A stretch of DNA of 64,000 bases from positions 72,822,293-72,886,292 of the forward strand of contig CM072511.1 of assembly GCA_036898135.1 (NCBI GenBank), written 5' to 3'. Both the position numbers and the translations under genes were made by a program. Below the pieces are notes generated by a model that searched no databases, was not told the origin of the DNA, and saw nothing but the letters and a program-made list of their open reading frames with translations. The DNA is from Oncomelania hupensis. Taxonomy: Eukaryota > Mollusca > Gastropoda > Littorinimorpha > Pomatiopsidae. Positions 54,357 through 64,000 of this stretch are shown here, one piece after another (within the stretch, counting starts at the first letter, position 1; the number at the start of each line of letters is the position of its first letter).

Positions 54357-55185
54357 ATTATGTAATCTGTACTGCATTTTTAATGTATTCTGCTCTGTAT
54401 TTTCTATTTAATTAGTACTGAATTATGCATGTCCTGTGGTCTGCACTACGTAGTTAAGCTTGAAAGAATTTTGTATGATTAGTTTGGGATTAATTGACTT
54501 GGTTTCTACTTAGCATATTTTTAAACAAAAAGTTATTGTTCTTCCAATGGCGATTGTGTGCATGTGTGTGTGTGTGAGTGTGTGTGTGTGTGTGTTTGAG
54601 GTGTGAGTGTGTGTGTTGGAGAAGGGTTCGAACAATGATAGGTAATTAAAATCAAATAATATATTTCATTTGTATTTATATATTCCTGTAATTATGTTAC
54701 TTGTTCCCACACATTTGTCCAGTGGGTTAGTCAAGTCAAGTCTAGAAATCTTTATTCACAAAAATATAAAGTGAACATTTGTACGACAACTACATATGTT
54801 TCATGCGGAGTGGGAACTGTATGGGGCGAGGAACTGTTGCCTGTATGAAATGATTAGCGTTTAATTCCCGTGTTCGATCAGAATGCCATTATTCTGATTG
54901 TTTTTAGTATTTTCTCTAAATCGGGAGCTGAGATATCTCATTGTATTTATAATGTGCATCAGAGAACCTGAATAAATTTGCTAATTGTGTGTGTGTGTGT
55001 GTGTGTGTGGGTGTGTGTGTGGGTGTGGGTGTGTGTGTGTGTGGGTGTGTGTGTGTGTGTGTGAGTGTGGCTATTTCCTGCTTATGCGTTCGTTTCAGCG
55101 ACGCTCCTGAAACATATGAACCGAAGTGGGTTTCTTTAGCCAATAAAATCAAATTGAGACAAGAAAAACAAGACAAACGCATCCT
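54357..55185. other. Intergenic; TG tracts at 54560-54615 and 54986-55066
   Basis: No gene supported. The second TG tract alternates GTGTG and GGTGTG units over about 80 bases. Confidence 0.5.
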
Positions 55186-55549
55186 CCGTGGTGGTGCCGG
55201 GAGTTTCAGTATAAATAGTATCCCCACTTTCTGAAAATTTAGTGCTTTAAATTCCCACTGTCGCTGTCATTCTCCTTTGTTCTTTTCATTCCTACTCTGT
55301 TCTATTAATCTACTATACAATCTGCTTCTTCGCTAGACCAGTCACCTACCATTATTCTTGAAAACTCTTCCGGGACAAAACTCCTCATTTGTGTATGAGG
55401 TCTGTTGGATCAGCTTGGGAATATTGGACGCTTTCTGCCAAATGGTCACTGGGGCTTCACATAATGTTATTATTTGGTAATGTAGGCATTTTATATGTTT
55501 GTGTTTTGTTGATATTTTATGATGTTTATATTCTATTTTGTTTTTGTAA
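55186..55549 (+). mobile_element. Family T retroposon, copy E, 3'-truncated
   Basis: Starts CCGTGGTGGTGCCGGGAG, TATA box at 55210-55218, and follows the family to TTCTATTTTGTTTTTGTAA at 55549, where the others continue with CGGGGGTTCGATAAA. Losing the 3' end is unusual for a retroposon and implies a later deletion or rearrangement. Confidence 0.8.
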
Positions 55550-55648
55550 GCCTCCCTTGTAATCTCTATCTGTCTATATGTGGCGGTGTTGGATGTTGGA
55601 GAGAAGATAATACAGTGATGGAGGCTAGGGTGATGAAGAATTTTCACA

Positions 55649-55651
<3 letters not shown>

Positions 55652-55699
<48 letters not shown>
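55652..55699. repeat. (TC)n microsatellite
   Basis: A nearly pure TC run of about 48 bases. Confidence 0.95.
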
Positions 55700-55703
<4 letters not shown>

Positions 55704-55873
55704 CCCAACGCCAGTTCATTGATGACCGTTGAAAGTTTTATTCTCGAAGTGCATCGTAGCAAAGGCAAATGCTCGTGGAGATACCATTCTACATTCTGCC
55801 CTCTCTGTGTGTTTGACTCGTTCTCCCGTTCTCTTGTTCTCTTTCTGCGTGCTCCAGCTCTCTGTCCCCCTGC

Positions 55874-56076
55874 TTGTTGTTGTTGTTTGTAGATTATAGT
55901 CACACGACACTTTCGCATATAGGTGACTACTGGACCGATTTATACTGACACCAGCAGGCCAGTTGTTGGTAAAGGGAAAAATAATATGATCACACGTTGA
56001 CCAATCCGGGATTCGAACCAGCGACCTTTCGGTTACTAGCAAGACGCTCTTACCAACTGAGCTACCCGGCCCCACT
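55874..56076 (-). mobile_element. tRNA-Thr-like SINE, minus strand
   Basis: The reverse complement starts GTGGGGCCGGGTAGCTCAG, has GGTTCGAATCCCGGATTGG and ends in a (CAA)n tail at 55874-55885. It is close in sequence to the copy at 40635. CCCTGC on both sides may be the target duplication. Confidence 0.9.
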
Positions 56077-56882
56077 CGCCCTGCCGTGTGTGCGTTCTGC
56101 TTTTATTTGGAACCGACAGCCGTACTGAAACTACTGCTTAACGCGTGCTGTGCGCCACAAAATGTTTGCCTCTCTGGCTACTTTGTGTTAGTTGTTCATC
56201 CTTATTTTACATATAATGGCTGAGACGCTAATGAATACTATACAAATTATATATGGGCGGAAACGCGGAAATACGACCTTTCTACTGATATAATAATATC
56301 GGACCTATCTGCTACAAAATAAAAATAATACGCAATTTAAGAGGGAGTTGGCTGCTGGTCTTAAGAATGTTACGAGTCTAAACTCGTACAAACTCTTTAA
56401 TTTAATACAATTATAAATAATAATAATAATGACAAAGAAATACCAACGTCTCCCCTTTCCAACGGTATACAATATGACATGGTTACTATTTTGGGTTCCG
56501 ACTATGACGGACTAAAATAGAAAACACCTAACACAACAACAATATTTACATCCTACCTCTTCTTACAACTTTTCCTGTTTCTCTTCCGATATATGTCCCT
56601 ATTAAACTACTATTTAATTTATGTATATACTATTAGAGAATTAACTAAGGCGTCGGAAAATATCACACTTAAGGTGTTACAGTGGAAAATCTTTGCTATC
56701 GCCATCATCGACAATTTTGTTCTTATCATGTGTTAATCTACGATTACACAAGGCAAGAAGAGCCAAGCTCGGTTCAGCGGTTGCTTAGCATACCACAGCG
56801 CGGTGTCTTTATCACCGTGATATGCATCGCTCTATTCTAAACATCGCGCTCTAATTCAAAATTGCTACATAAATCACAAATA
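56077..56882. other. Intergenic, no gene seen
   Basis: AT-rich, short unrelated ORFs only. Confidence 0.4.
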
Positions 56883-57605
56883 GAAGGCCTCAACGGAAGA
56901 ACGATCAGAGTCACACATTTCCTGTTTTGAGAAAATCGATTTTTAAGATTTAAAACACCATTATGTAGTACAATGAATTAAAATCACCCCAAAAATCATT
57001 TTATTTAAGAAAACATTTATTTCTCAATATAGCAATTCTAAATTTTATGTGAAAATACTGATTTATATATTTGATATTGCTACTCTAAGAGGGGAACCGC
57101 TGTTCGGACTTTGATCGTTTTGCTGTTGCATAGCTCCAATACAAGCCAAAATATTCCACATTTTAGGTCCTAGAGACTCATTGTCATAACAGGTTTTCTG
57201 AATTGATTTCTACTTACACCTAACACAACAGAATCGAAAGACACTAAAAATATTGCTTTACAATCAAATTTATTACATGAGTGTCATCTTTATTGCAGGT
57301 ACCACCCAAACCAAAGAATACAAGTAGGGGAGGAGGGCGCGGGAGGAAAATAATAAAAACACACATGTCATGTGATAGCAAATAACTCAGCTGACAGCTA
57401 GCTTGATCGTTTTGTCGGTGTAAACATAGGACTCTGATCGTTCTGTCAAAGTGTGGTTATTTTAAAGTCCCATAACTCAGGACTCAGATCGTTTTTCCAT
57501 TAGTCACTTCAGGTAGACAAAGTATGAACCCATGGCTACAAGGAAAGGGCAATAACTCAAAAAAATCAAATTTGTGACTTTGATCGTTCTGTCGTTGAGG
57601 CCTTC
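56883..57605. mobile_element. MITE-like element with 38-bp inverted ends
   Basis: The left end GAAGGCCTCAACGGAAGAAC, GATCAGAGTCACACATTT (56883-56920) is matched by the inverted right end at 57568-57605 with about five mismatches. No ORF inside. The motif GACTYWGATCGTTYTG from the ends recurs inside at about 57107, 57401, 57432 and 57482. A TA-type target is possible but not clear. Confidence 0.7.
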
Positions 57606-57769
57606 TTATATATTCTAATAGAGAATTTAATGCTGCGTCTATCAATTATAGGCTTTAAGGGATCTGAAAAGTATATATCAAATTATTGCATACAGCTAGT
57701 TTAAACATAACAGAGAGAACAGAGTGAGGCCTAAGTATCGTAATGATCAGAAATTCTTTGTAGCCCAGC

Positions 57770-57852
57770 CCGGCTACATATACTCTTGCGAAACATGGAC
57801 CCTCCCAGCAGACTTACAACGAAGAATACAAAGCATGGAGATGAGGTTCTAC
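57770..57852 (+). pseudogene. LINE fragment (GGATA-tail family), left of a CR1-like insertion
   Basis: SCETWTLPADLQRRIQSMEM is the C-terminal block of the GGATA-tail LINE. It breaks at 57852 and resumes at 60585 (GAGGTGCTACAGAAGACTTC), showing that the CR1-like element landed in it. Confidence 0.8.
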
Positions 57853-58380
57853 CTACCCAGGGAATTTCCCCAGTTATTCTACACCATTGTTTACATTCAC
57901 CCACGTGCTAACGCCAACGCTGCTGCTCAGCTGATCGCTGATGTGACCCATAAACTGGACTCTATTTCTCCTGATTCTCCAAAGTTTATTCTTGGTGACT
58001 TGAACCACTGTCAATTGAATAGGACCCTGAAAAACTACGTACAGTATGTGACTTGTGCTACAACTCAGAACACTATGATCGACTTGTGCTATGGGACTGT
58101 GCCTGGTGCATACAAATCTAAGCCTATGCCCTCATTTGGGAATTCGTATCATAATAGTGTTTATCTGGCGCCTGTGTATAAGCCTGTGTTTCATCGCTTG
58201 CCTCGCTTTGTGAGGTCTGTGAAGTGTTGGACAGCCGATAGTATTGAGTGTCTGCAAGGTTGTTTTGATTGCACGGATTGGACTGTTTTTCAAAATGCGT
58301 GTGAATCTGTGAATGAATTAGCTGACGTCATTTCATCCTACATCTCTTTTTGTGTTGATTCTGTCATCCCAGTGAAATAA
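57853..58380 (+). pseudogene. CR1-like LINE endonuclease, C-terminal part
   Basis: FYTIVYIHPRANANAAAQLI and SPKFILGDLNHC (endonuclease GD/N motif) are followed by MIDLCYGTVPGAYKS, then SFGNSYHNSVYLAPVYKP where functional relatives have a GSSDHN-type motif, so the catalytic Asp is replaced by Tyr. A linker (SVKCWTADSIECLQGCFDC) follows to the stop at 58378-58380. The N-terminal third of the domain is missing. Confidence 0.85.
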
Positions 58381-58671
58381 ATTGTTGTTTTTCCTAATAA
58401 TAAACCTTGGATTACGAAGGAGTTGAAATCTGTGTTAAACAAAAAGAAACGTGTATTTTTTGAAGGGACTAGCCATGAGAAAAAGATAATTAATAGGGAA
58501 GTTCGTGACTGCATTAGAAAGGCTAAGAGAGTATATAAAGATAGTTTAGTTAGTAAGTCTCCTCTCTGAAAATCCTTATCGGGAAGAGAGGGGACTATAA
58601 ACTGATACACACACTGATACACTAAGTATAGTGGAGGTGACCTTCGGGCTGCCTGGCAAGGGATTAAGACT
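58381..58671 (+). pseudogene. Endonuclease-RT linker of the CR1-like LINE
   Basis: NNKPWITKELKSVLNKKKRV and INREVRDCIRKAKRVYKD continue the protein in the same frame up to a TGA near 58567. After a short rearranged segment it resumes as GDLRAAWQGIKTMSS just before the RT frame. Confidence 0.75.
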
Positions 58672-59796
58672 ATGTCGTCTGTCAGTCAGAAGGTGGACTC
58701 TTTTAGAAAAAGTACTGTCAAACTTGAGGGCGTGAGGGACATGGATGTACCCAATGTTTTAAATGCTTTTTATAATCGTTTTGAGAGGCTTAATTTTTCT
58801 GCTGATGTTTCGGATTTTAGACACTCACTTGTCCTAGACCCAATGCATGATATTGAGATTTCTCAGGAGTGTGTTACTAGACTGTTTAAGTCTATAAATG
58901 TTAGTAAAGCTCCTGGCCCTGATGGAATTTGTGGTAAAACACTGCGTTATTGTGCTGATCAACTTGGAGGCGTCTTTCAGCCCCTTTTCCAGCAGTCTGT
59001 AAATTCTGGTCAGATTCCTGATATTTGGAAAATTTCTAATGTCGTGCCTCTACCCAAGAAACCCAACCCCAAACAACCCAATGATTTTAGGCCTGTCGCT
59101 CTCACATCTCTTGTTGTGAAAACCTTGGAGAAAATCATTAAAACCCTCATTCTTACTGCGACTGGTGCCGCTCTTGATCCCCTTCAGTTTGCGTATAGGG
59201 CTGGGAGGGGGGTGGAGGATGCCAAGTTGTTTATCTTGAACACTCTGTATACCCATTTGGAGAAGCCTAAGGCGCATGCCAGACTGCTTTTTGCAGATTT
59301 CTCCTCTGCGTTTAACACTATGCAGCCTCATATTCTGGTTGATAAACTTGTTTCTGATTTTAAACTCAGTCATCAACTTGTACTTTGGACTTTAAATTTT
59401 TTTACTAATAGACAACAGAGAGTCTGTGTCAATGGTTCTTTGTCAGATATTCTGGTTACTTCCACAGGTTCTCCACAGGGTTGTGTTCTGTCGCCATTAT
59501 TTTTTATAATGTATACTGACAGCTGTAGAAGCACTGCTGAAAATAGTTTTCTGATAAAATTTTCTGATGACTCAGCTTTGTTGTCTTTATTTCAAGGACC
59601 AGAAGGAGATCATGATTTTGCCCTCACGGACTTCGTGGATTGGTGCGATGATAATTTTTTGGATATGAATGTTACTAAAACGAAAGAGATGATTTTTGAC
59701 TTTAGGAGAGTCAAAGAGGAGGTCCAGCCAAGTGTTATTCATAATGAAGATGTTGAGATTGTTGACACATATAATTTATTTGGGCACAGTTTTTGA
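58672..59796 (+). pseudogene. CR1-like LINE reverse transcriptase
   Basis: A 374-codon open stretch of RT, which would copy the LINE RNA at a nicked target. Visible motifs: NVSKAPGPDGICGKTLRYCA, NDFRPVALTSLVVKTLEKI, LLFADFSSAFNTMQPHILVD (motif A, D209), STGSPQGCVLSPLFFIMYTD, and KFSDDSALLSLFQG with the Asp pair at 299-300 (FSDD rather than FADD). It ends by frameshift after VEIVDTYNLFGHSF at 59796. The catalytic core is intact but lacks its flanks. Confidence 0.88.
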
Positions 59797-59815
59797 CAGC
59801 AAGCTTAAATAGGAT

Positions 59816-60240
59816 GTGAACACACAGTGCATTGTCAAACGGGGCCAACAGCGATTGTACCTTCTCCGGAAACTGAAGTCTTTCTCTGTGGATTCTAAGA
59901 TTCTCAGCTTGTTTTATCAATCTTTCATTGAGAGCTTGCTGACTTTTTCGTTTGTTTGTTGGTTCCACAGCCTGACTGTGAGGGATAGGAATAGCTTGTC
60001 CAGCATTGTCAATGTCTGTTAAAGATCATCGGTGTCAGGCAGAGAGACCTGGGTTCTTTCTGCGATCGGCAAATCATTAAGAAGGCGAACGGAATTATTT
60101 GTAGACCAGAGCATGTTCTGGCGGGCGAATTCTCAGTGCTACCATCCGGGCGCCGTTTTGCCTTACCGGCCTGTAAAGGTAATCGCCGCTCCCACAGTTT
60201 TATTCCTTGCGCAATTCGACTGCTAAATTTGATGCGATCA
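59816..60240 (+). pseudogene. CR1-like LINE C-terminal region
   Basis: VKRGQQRLYLLRKLKSFSVD, FYQSFIESLLTFSFVCWF and RDRNSLSSIVNV continue the thumb in a new frame up to 60022. A further shift leads to a PSGRRFALPA-type terminal block near 60150. 3' UTR follows to 60535. Confidence 0.8.
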
Positions 60241-60584
60241 TCTCCGCTTTAACATTTTCCCCACCGCCCTACTGCAATGATGATTCATTGATGATATTCT
60301 TACCTTATTTTCTTACCTTCATGTTTTTTATTTGATTTAACTGTCGGCTGTGAGTGTTCATGATGTGCGTGGTGTGTGTGTGTTTGCGTGTGTGTTTGGT
60401 TTATGTTTGTATGGTTGGACATGTGCTTATGAAATCGTGTGATAAACTTTTAAATTTCACAGTTTTTTAAACTTTTTATGTATTTATTTATTTCAATAAT
60501 ATTAGCTGCTTCTAAATCTTGTAATTGCCCTATGTGGATAAATAAAGTTGTATTGAATTGAATTGAATTGAATTGAATTGAATT

Positions 60585-60680
60585 GAGGTGCTACAGAAGA
60601 CTTCTGGACATTTCCTGTACCCATTGTTAAACGATCATCTGTGGTGCCCCAACGACTTTCGAATTACGGGAGATGATATA
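60585..60680 (+). pseudogene. LINE fragment (GGATA-tail family), right of the CR1-like insertion
   Basis: GAGGTGCTACAGAAGACTTC, TGGACATTTCCTGTACCCA, then a deletion to the 3' end GTTAAACGATCATCTGTGGT, GCCCCAACGACTTTCG and ATTACGGGAGATGATA. Confidence 0.8.
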
Positions 60681-60696
60681 GGTTGTTGTTGTGTTG

Positions 60697-60699
<3 letters not shown>

Positions 60700-60768
<69 letters not shown>
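60700..60768. repeat. (ATT)n microsatellite at the gap edge
   Basis: A pure ATT/TTA run of about 69 bases continuing into the run of N. Confidence 0.95.
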
Positions 60769-61268
60769 NNNNNNNNNNNNNNNNNNNNNNNNNNNNNNNN
60801 NNNNNNNNNNNNNNNNNNNNNNNNNNNNNNNNNNNNNNNNNNNNNNNNNNNNNNNNNNNNNNNNNNNNNNNNNNNNNNNNNNNNNNNNNNNNNNNNNNNN
60901 NNNNNNNNNNNNNNNNNNNNNNNNNNNNNNNNNNNNNNNNNNNNNNNNNNNNNNNNNNNNNNNNNNNNNNNNNNNNNNNNNNNNNNNNNNNNNNNNNNNN
61001 NNNNNNNNNNNNNNNNNNNNNNNNNNNNNNNNNNNNNNNNNNNNNNNNNNNNNNNNNNNNNNNNNNNNNNNNNNNNNNNNNNNNNNNNNNNNNNNNNNNN
61101 NNNNNNNNNNNNNNNNNNNNNNNNNNNNNNNNNNNNNNNNNNNNNNNNNNNNNNNNNNNNNNNNNNNNNNNNNNNNNNNNNNNNNNNNNNNNNNNNNNNN
61201 NNNNNNNNNNNNNNNNNNNNNNNNNNNNNNNNNNNNNNNNNNNNNNNNNNNNNNNNNNNNNNNNNNNN
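60769..61268. other. Assembly gap, exactly 500 N
   Basis: A run of 500 unknown bases, a round placeholder number, so the real distance is not known. ORFs across it are meaningless. Confidence 0.99.
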
Positions 61269-61500
61269 ATAAGGGGGTATGGTGATGGTCTATTCCTTTC
61301 ATCCATACCTGCGAAACGATCAACGGGGAAGTATCAAGGAGGGTACAGGTACGTTACAAGGGGGGTACGGAAGGTATCAAGGGGGTATGGGGAGGTATCA
61401 AGTGAGTTCGGGTAGGTATCAAGGGGGTATGGTGAGGCATCATGGGGGGGGGGGGGGGGAGGGGGGGGACGGGGAGATATCAGGGAGGGGGGGGGAGGAT
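61269..61500 (+). repeat. G-rich minisatellite
   Basis: Degenerate units of about 20 bases like AGGTATCAAGGGGGTATGG, at least six, then G runs at 61443-61495. Confidence 0.85.
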
Positions 61501-61504
61501 ATGG

Positions 61505-61650
61505 GAACCTGTGTACCCTGGCAAGCCAGGGTACAAAACCACTAGTCCTTGATAATTGGTAAGTCCATTTAGAAATATTTTTACTAATATTTGAAATATG
61601 TTTCGCCCAGGACAAATTATTGTCTAAAGTTACACCAAAGAGCTTATGAT
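61505..61650 (-). pseudogene. Non-LTR RT thumb fragment
   Basis: The minus strand reads HKLFGVTLDNNLSWAKHISN and ISKNISKWTYQLSRTSGFV, a conserved block downstream of the YxDD box in jockey/CR1-type reverse transcriptases. No other part is present. A 22-base hairpin (GTACCCTGGC, AA, GCCAGGGTAC) sits at its 3' limit, 61511-61533. Confidence 0.7.
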
Positions 61651-61725
61651 AGAAAGAGGGCGAACTTGGTACAGAACCGCGAGACGAAATGTACGAGTTA
61701 TGCTCCCTTGTTCGACATGCTGAAA

Positions 61726-61862
61726 ATGGCTCGTGGCAGAAAGTCAAAAGGCGACCGAGTGAAACAGGGCGGTGACTTTTGCACAGCTATTAATTGCCAT
61801 AATGCCAGATACAAGAAAAGTTGTGTTGGCAAGTCCTTTTTATTTCTAAGAGACAAAGAAAG
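61726..61862 (+). CDS. THAP-like zinc-finger first exon (candidate)
   Basis: From ATG at 61726 (context GAAAATGGC) the frame reads MARGRKSKGDRVKQGGDF, then CTAINCHNARYKKSCVGKSF and LFLRDKER. The order C19-x4-C24, a basic stretch and an F-x-F-P/R-K/R-D-x-E-R-like segment is what starts a THAP domain, a DNA-binding zinc finger whose second half (W, C-x2-H, AVPTIF) normally follows. The frame meets TAA right after AAAG|GTAAAT at 61862/61863, a good splice donor, so the rest would be in a later exon. I could not find that exon downstream within the window. It could be a host gene or a P-element/THAP-type transposon. Confidence 0.5.
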
Positions 61863-62415
61863 GTAAATTGCAATTGAAAAACTTCATTTTTTTGTGTTTA
61901 TGTAGGCCTAAACTAAGACCGCTGCAGTGTTGTTAGTGTTAAAACAATCGGAGAGCGGCTTGAATGATTCATGTTATACCTATGTGCTAAATCCAAAACA
62001 GTTTGCTTGCTGACAGTTTACGTTCAACAGGTCGCTCACTGTTTACGTTATTGCTAGGTTGTTTGACTATATTTGTGCTTATATTTCAAAAGTAGATGTC
62101 AGATTGGCAGTTTGGCTTCGTCAAACTGCTTATGTTAAACAAGTTAAATTAGACTAAGTCTGTTTTCTCCTCGTGATCAAATACTGTGCAAAATAACCCC
62201 TTACCTAGGCACAAAAATGGTCCTTGATCTGTTGTAATCCCTTTTCGTTTGAGAGTAAACGGGAAAAAAATGTAATGTAGAAACTCAGTCCTTGTTCTGA
62301 TCTGTGAATTTCTGCGCATTAGATCTATATTGCGTGGAATGTTGTATTCTAGCCAGTAGGTGCTGATTAACATTTTGTTATTGTGCTTTATTGTGATTAA
62401 TTGATTGAATGACAG

Positions 62416-62418
<3 letters not shown>
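61863..62418. other. Intergenic or intron, no further exon seen
   Basis: AT-rich; would be intron if the THAP-like exon is real. Confidence 0.35.
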
Positions 62419-62510
<92 letters not shown>

Positions 62511-62515
62511 CTCTC
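62419..62515. repeat. (TC)n microsatellite
   Basis: A TC run of about 97 bases with one GTC interruption. Confidence 0.96.
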
Positions 62516-62991
62516 ACGATTACGGATTTACAGTTTCGGATAAATGAAACAGTCTGTCATGCATATTTTAATTTTAAAATATCTGTCGTTGATTAAAAAA
62601 TAATAAATTCCAGGGCAGAAAACGAACCTATGACATACACACATAAGCAGCATAAAAGCACCTAATAAATGTCAATAAGTAAACATAAACAACAACAACA
62701 AAAGACAGCAGTAGCGGAATGTTAATAATAATGATGGTTAAAAGTTTGTTTTTTGCAAACGTTGCCATAAAAATGTTCTTTTGCAATGGCATAGGCTCAA
62801 TAAGTTACCACGCACAGATCATTCATATAGCAGATGGTGAAATATAGCCAGCCCGAGCAAAGGGAAATAATCCGTGAGAGCGTCTCGCATTTTTGTATAG
62901 GACATAATGGAAGTTCCCTCTCTTTCCGTAATAAGCTCTTTGGTTACACCAAGAAGCTTATGACATTGTACTTCAGCAATTATTGTATTGC

Positions 62992-62994
<3 letters not shown>
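62516..62994. other. Intergenic, no gene seen
   Basis: AT-rich. GGTTACACCAAGAAGCTTAT at 62940-62960 resembles the reverse complement of the RT thumb block near 61630, possibly a tiny LINE scrap. Confidence 0.35.

Positions 62995-63062
<68 letters not shown>
62995..63062. repeat. (GA)n microsatellite
   Basis: A pure GA run of about 64 bases. Confidence 0.96.
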
Positions 63063-63429
63063 TGGTAGGAAGGAGGGTAGGGGCGTGCGGTGCTCAGGAA
63101 GAATTATATTAATCGTATAGAATATCTTGAACTTTTTTTTTCTAGATGTTAGGAACAAGGAAGTTTGCTAATTTTGTAACTACGATCGACGCAAAAACAA
63201 ATGGGCTTTGAAGCAAATATTTTTAGAACTGATATGTTTTGTTATCCACAAATACACAGGTCGAAATATCTTAGCTCATCCAATGGCTTCACCAAAGCCA
63301 GAACAAAGGGAGTGTTCAGAGATAGAGCAACTTGTGGGTCTGATGTTTTGGTTATTAATGTAGAATCCACGTTCCAATCATGCACGCCCCTTGTAGCAAT
63401 GCGAGTCTATGAACTGACACATCCACCAT
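63063..63429. other. Intergenic, no gene seen
   Basis: No supported ORF or shared repeat. Confidence 0.35.
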
Positions 63430-63491
63430 GTGTGTGCGTGTGTGTGTGCGTATGGGTGGGTGTTTGTGTGGGTGTGTGTATGTGTGTGTGT

Positions 63492-63523
<32 letters not shown>

Positions 63524-63530
63524 GTGTATG
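63430..63530. repeat. (TG)n degenerate microsatellite
   Basis: GTGTGTG with G and T interruptions, purest at 63493-63522. Confidence 0.9.
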
Positions 63531-63615
63531 TTCTGATTTGGTCATTCACGTCTTGCTTTCAATTCGTTTAATTATTTTTTTGTTTGTTTCTTATGTAAAG
63601 TGCTATGAGCTCTCG

Positions 63616-63682
63616 TCTTCTTCTTCTTCTTCTTCTTCTTCTTCTTCTTCTTCTTCTTCTTCTTCTTCTTCTTCTTGTTAAT

Positions 63683-63718
<36 letters not shown>

Positions 63719-63788
63719 TATTATTATTATTATTATTATTATTGTTGTTGTTGTTGTTGTTTTTGTTGTTTTTGTTGTTGTTGTTGTT
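63616..63788. repeat. Compound (CTT)(AAT)(ATT)(TTG) microsatellite
   Basis: Four different trinucleotide tracts in succession: CTT to 63676, AAT to about 63717, ATT to about 63742, TTG to 63788. The remaining 200 bases to the end show no gene. Confidence 0.95.
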
Positions 63789-64000
63789 AATTAATGCCAG
63801 TGTTTCCTTTTGGGTTTTTTCTGGACACTAATTTTCATGTTAAATATTGCGAGTTCCATAAGGAGCTTGTGAGTCATATGGGCTCTGCCCTTCTAGTATA
63901 ATCGTCAAAAGAGGTAAGCATCCTATATGCGTACTTCTGTCATGAGCGCTTCTGGCTATAGATGTATGACCTTGCAAGCTTTAAAGCAAACAATCCCATT

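Larger units (their letters stand above)
57853..60584 (+). mobile_element. CR1/jockey-like LINE, 5'-truncated, nested
   Basis: GAGGTTCTAC at 57843-57852 and GAGGTGCTAC at 60585-60594 are the target duplication with one mismatch. The element starts inside the endonuclease domain, continues through RT, and ends AATAAAGTTGTATTGAATTG with five or six AATTG units. Several stops and frameshifts make it inactive. Confidence 0.88.

Noticed and set aside
60588..61415. Long frames across the N gap
   Set aside because: They consist mostly of unknown residues.

Overview
This 64 kb window is eukaryotic, repeat-dense, AT-rich DNA with no convincing complete cellular gene. Long microsatellites, tRNA-headed SINEs, several LINE clades, a Ty3-related element in the Gmr1 domain order, a hAT element and a 500-base scaffolding gap point to an animal genome. 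A marine invertebrate, most likely a mollusc or another lophotrochozoan, fits best, but that is inference from repeat content and not proven by any gene here. I saw nothing prokaryotic.

Layout. 0-11 kb: old repeats (family X, family Y), a BED/hAT-like zinc-finger relic, SINE pieces and the first copy of a TATA-bearing retroposon called family T here. 11.9-18.1 kb: a paralogous repeat (family Z) split by a young LTR retrotransposon with apparently identical 634-bp LTRs and a 5-bp target duplication. Its long ORF keeps Gag, protease and integrase but has lost almost all of its reverse transcriptase. 20-21 kb: a second family Z copy, split instead by a tRNA/5S-derived SINE. 22-26 kb: a minus-strand Ty3-like element whose Gag coiled coil is fused in frame to RT-RNase H, then a LINE fragment. 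29.3 kb: a short LINE with a clean target duplication. 30.7-32.3 kb: a hAT-related element with perfect 16-bp inverted ends. 34.4-37.6 kb: a three-level nest (a LINE inside a LINE, plus a SINE in the outer LINE). 40.6-43 kb: SINEs, family T, a LINE piece. 45.4-48.4 kb: a decayed second Gmr1-order copy. 49.1-49.8 kb: two long palindromes. 50.9-57.6 kb: family T, an I-like LINE with RNase H and a 12-bp target duplication, a SINE, and a TIR element. 57.7-60.7 kb: a CR1/jockey-like LINE inserted into an older LINE, then the N gap. 61.7 kb: a THAP-like zinc-finger first exon that could belong to a real gene.

The coding sequence is almost all retrotransposon or transposase, mostly broken, so there is no pathway to describe. 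The useful information is how the elements depend on and interrupt one another: an RT-less but structurally young LTR element that must have been copied in trans, SINEs sharing a 3' tail motif with a LINE, and paralogous empty sites that show the pre-insertion sequence.
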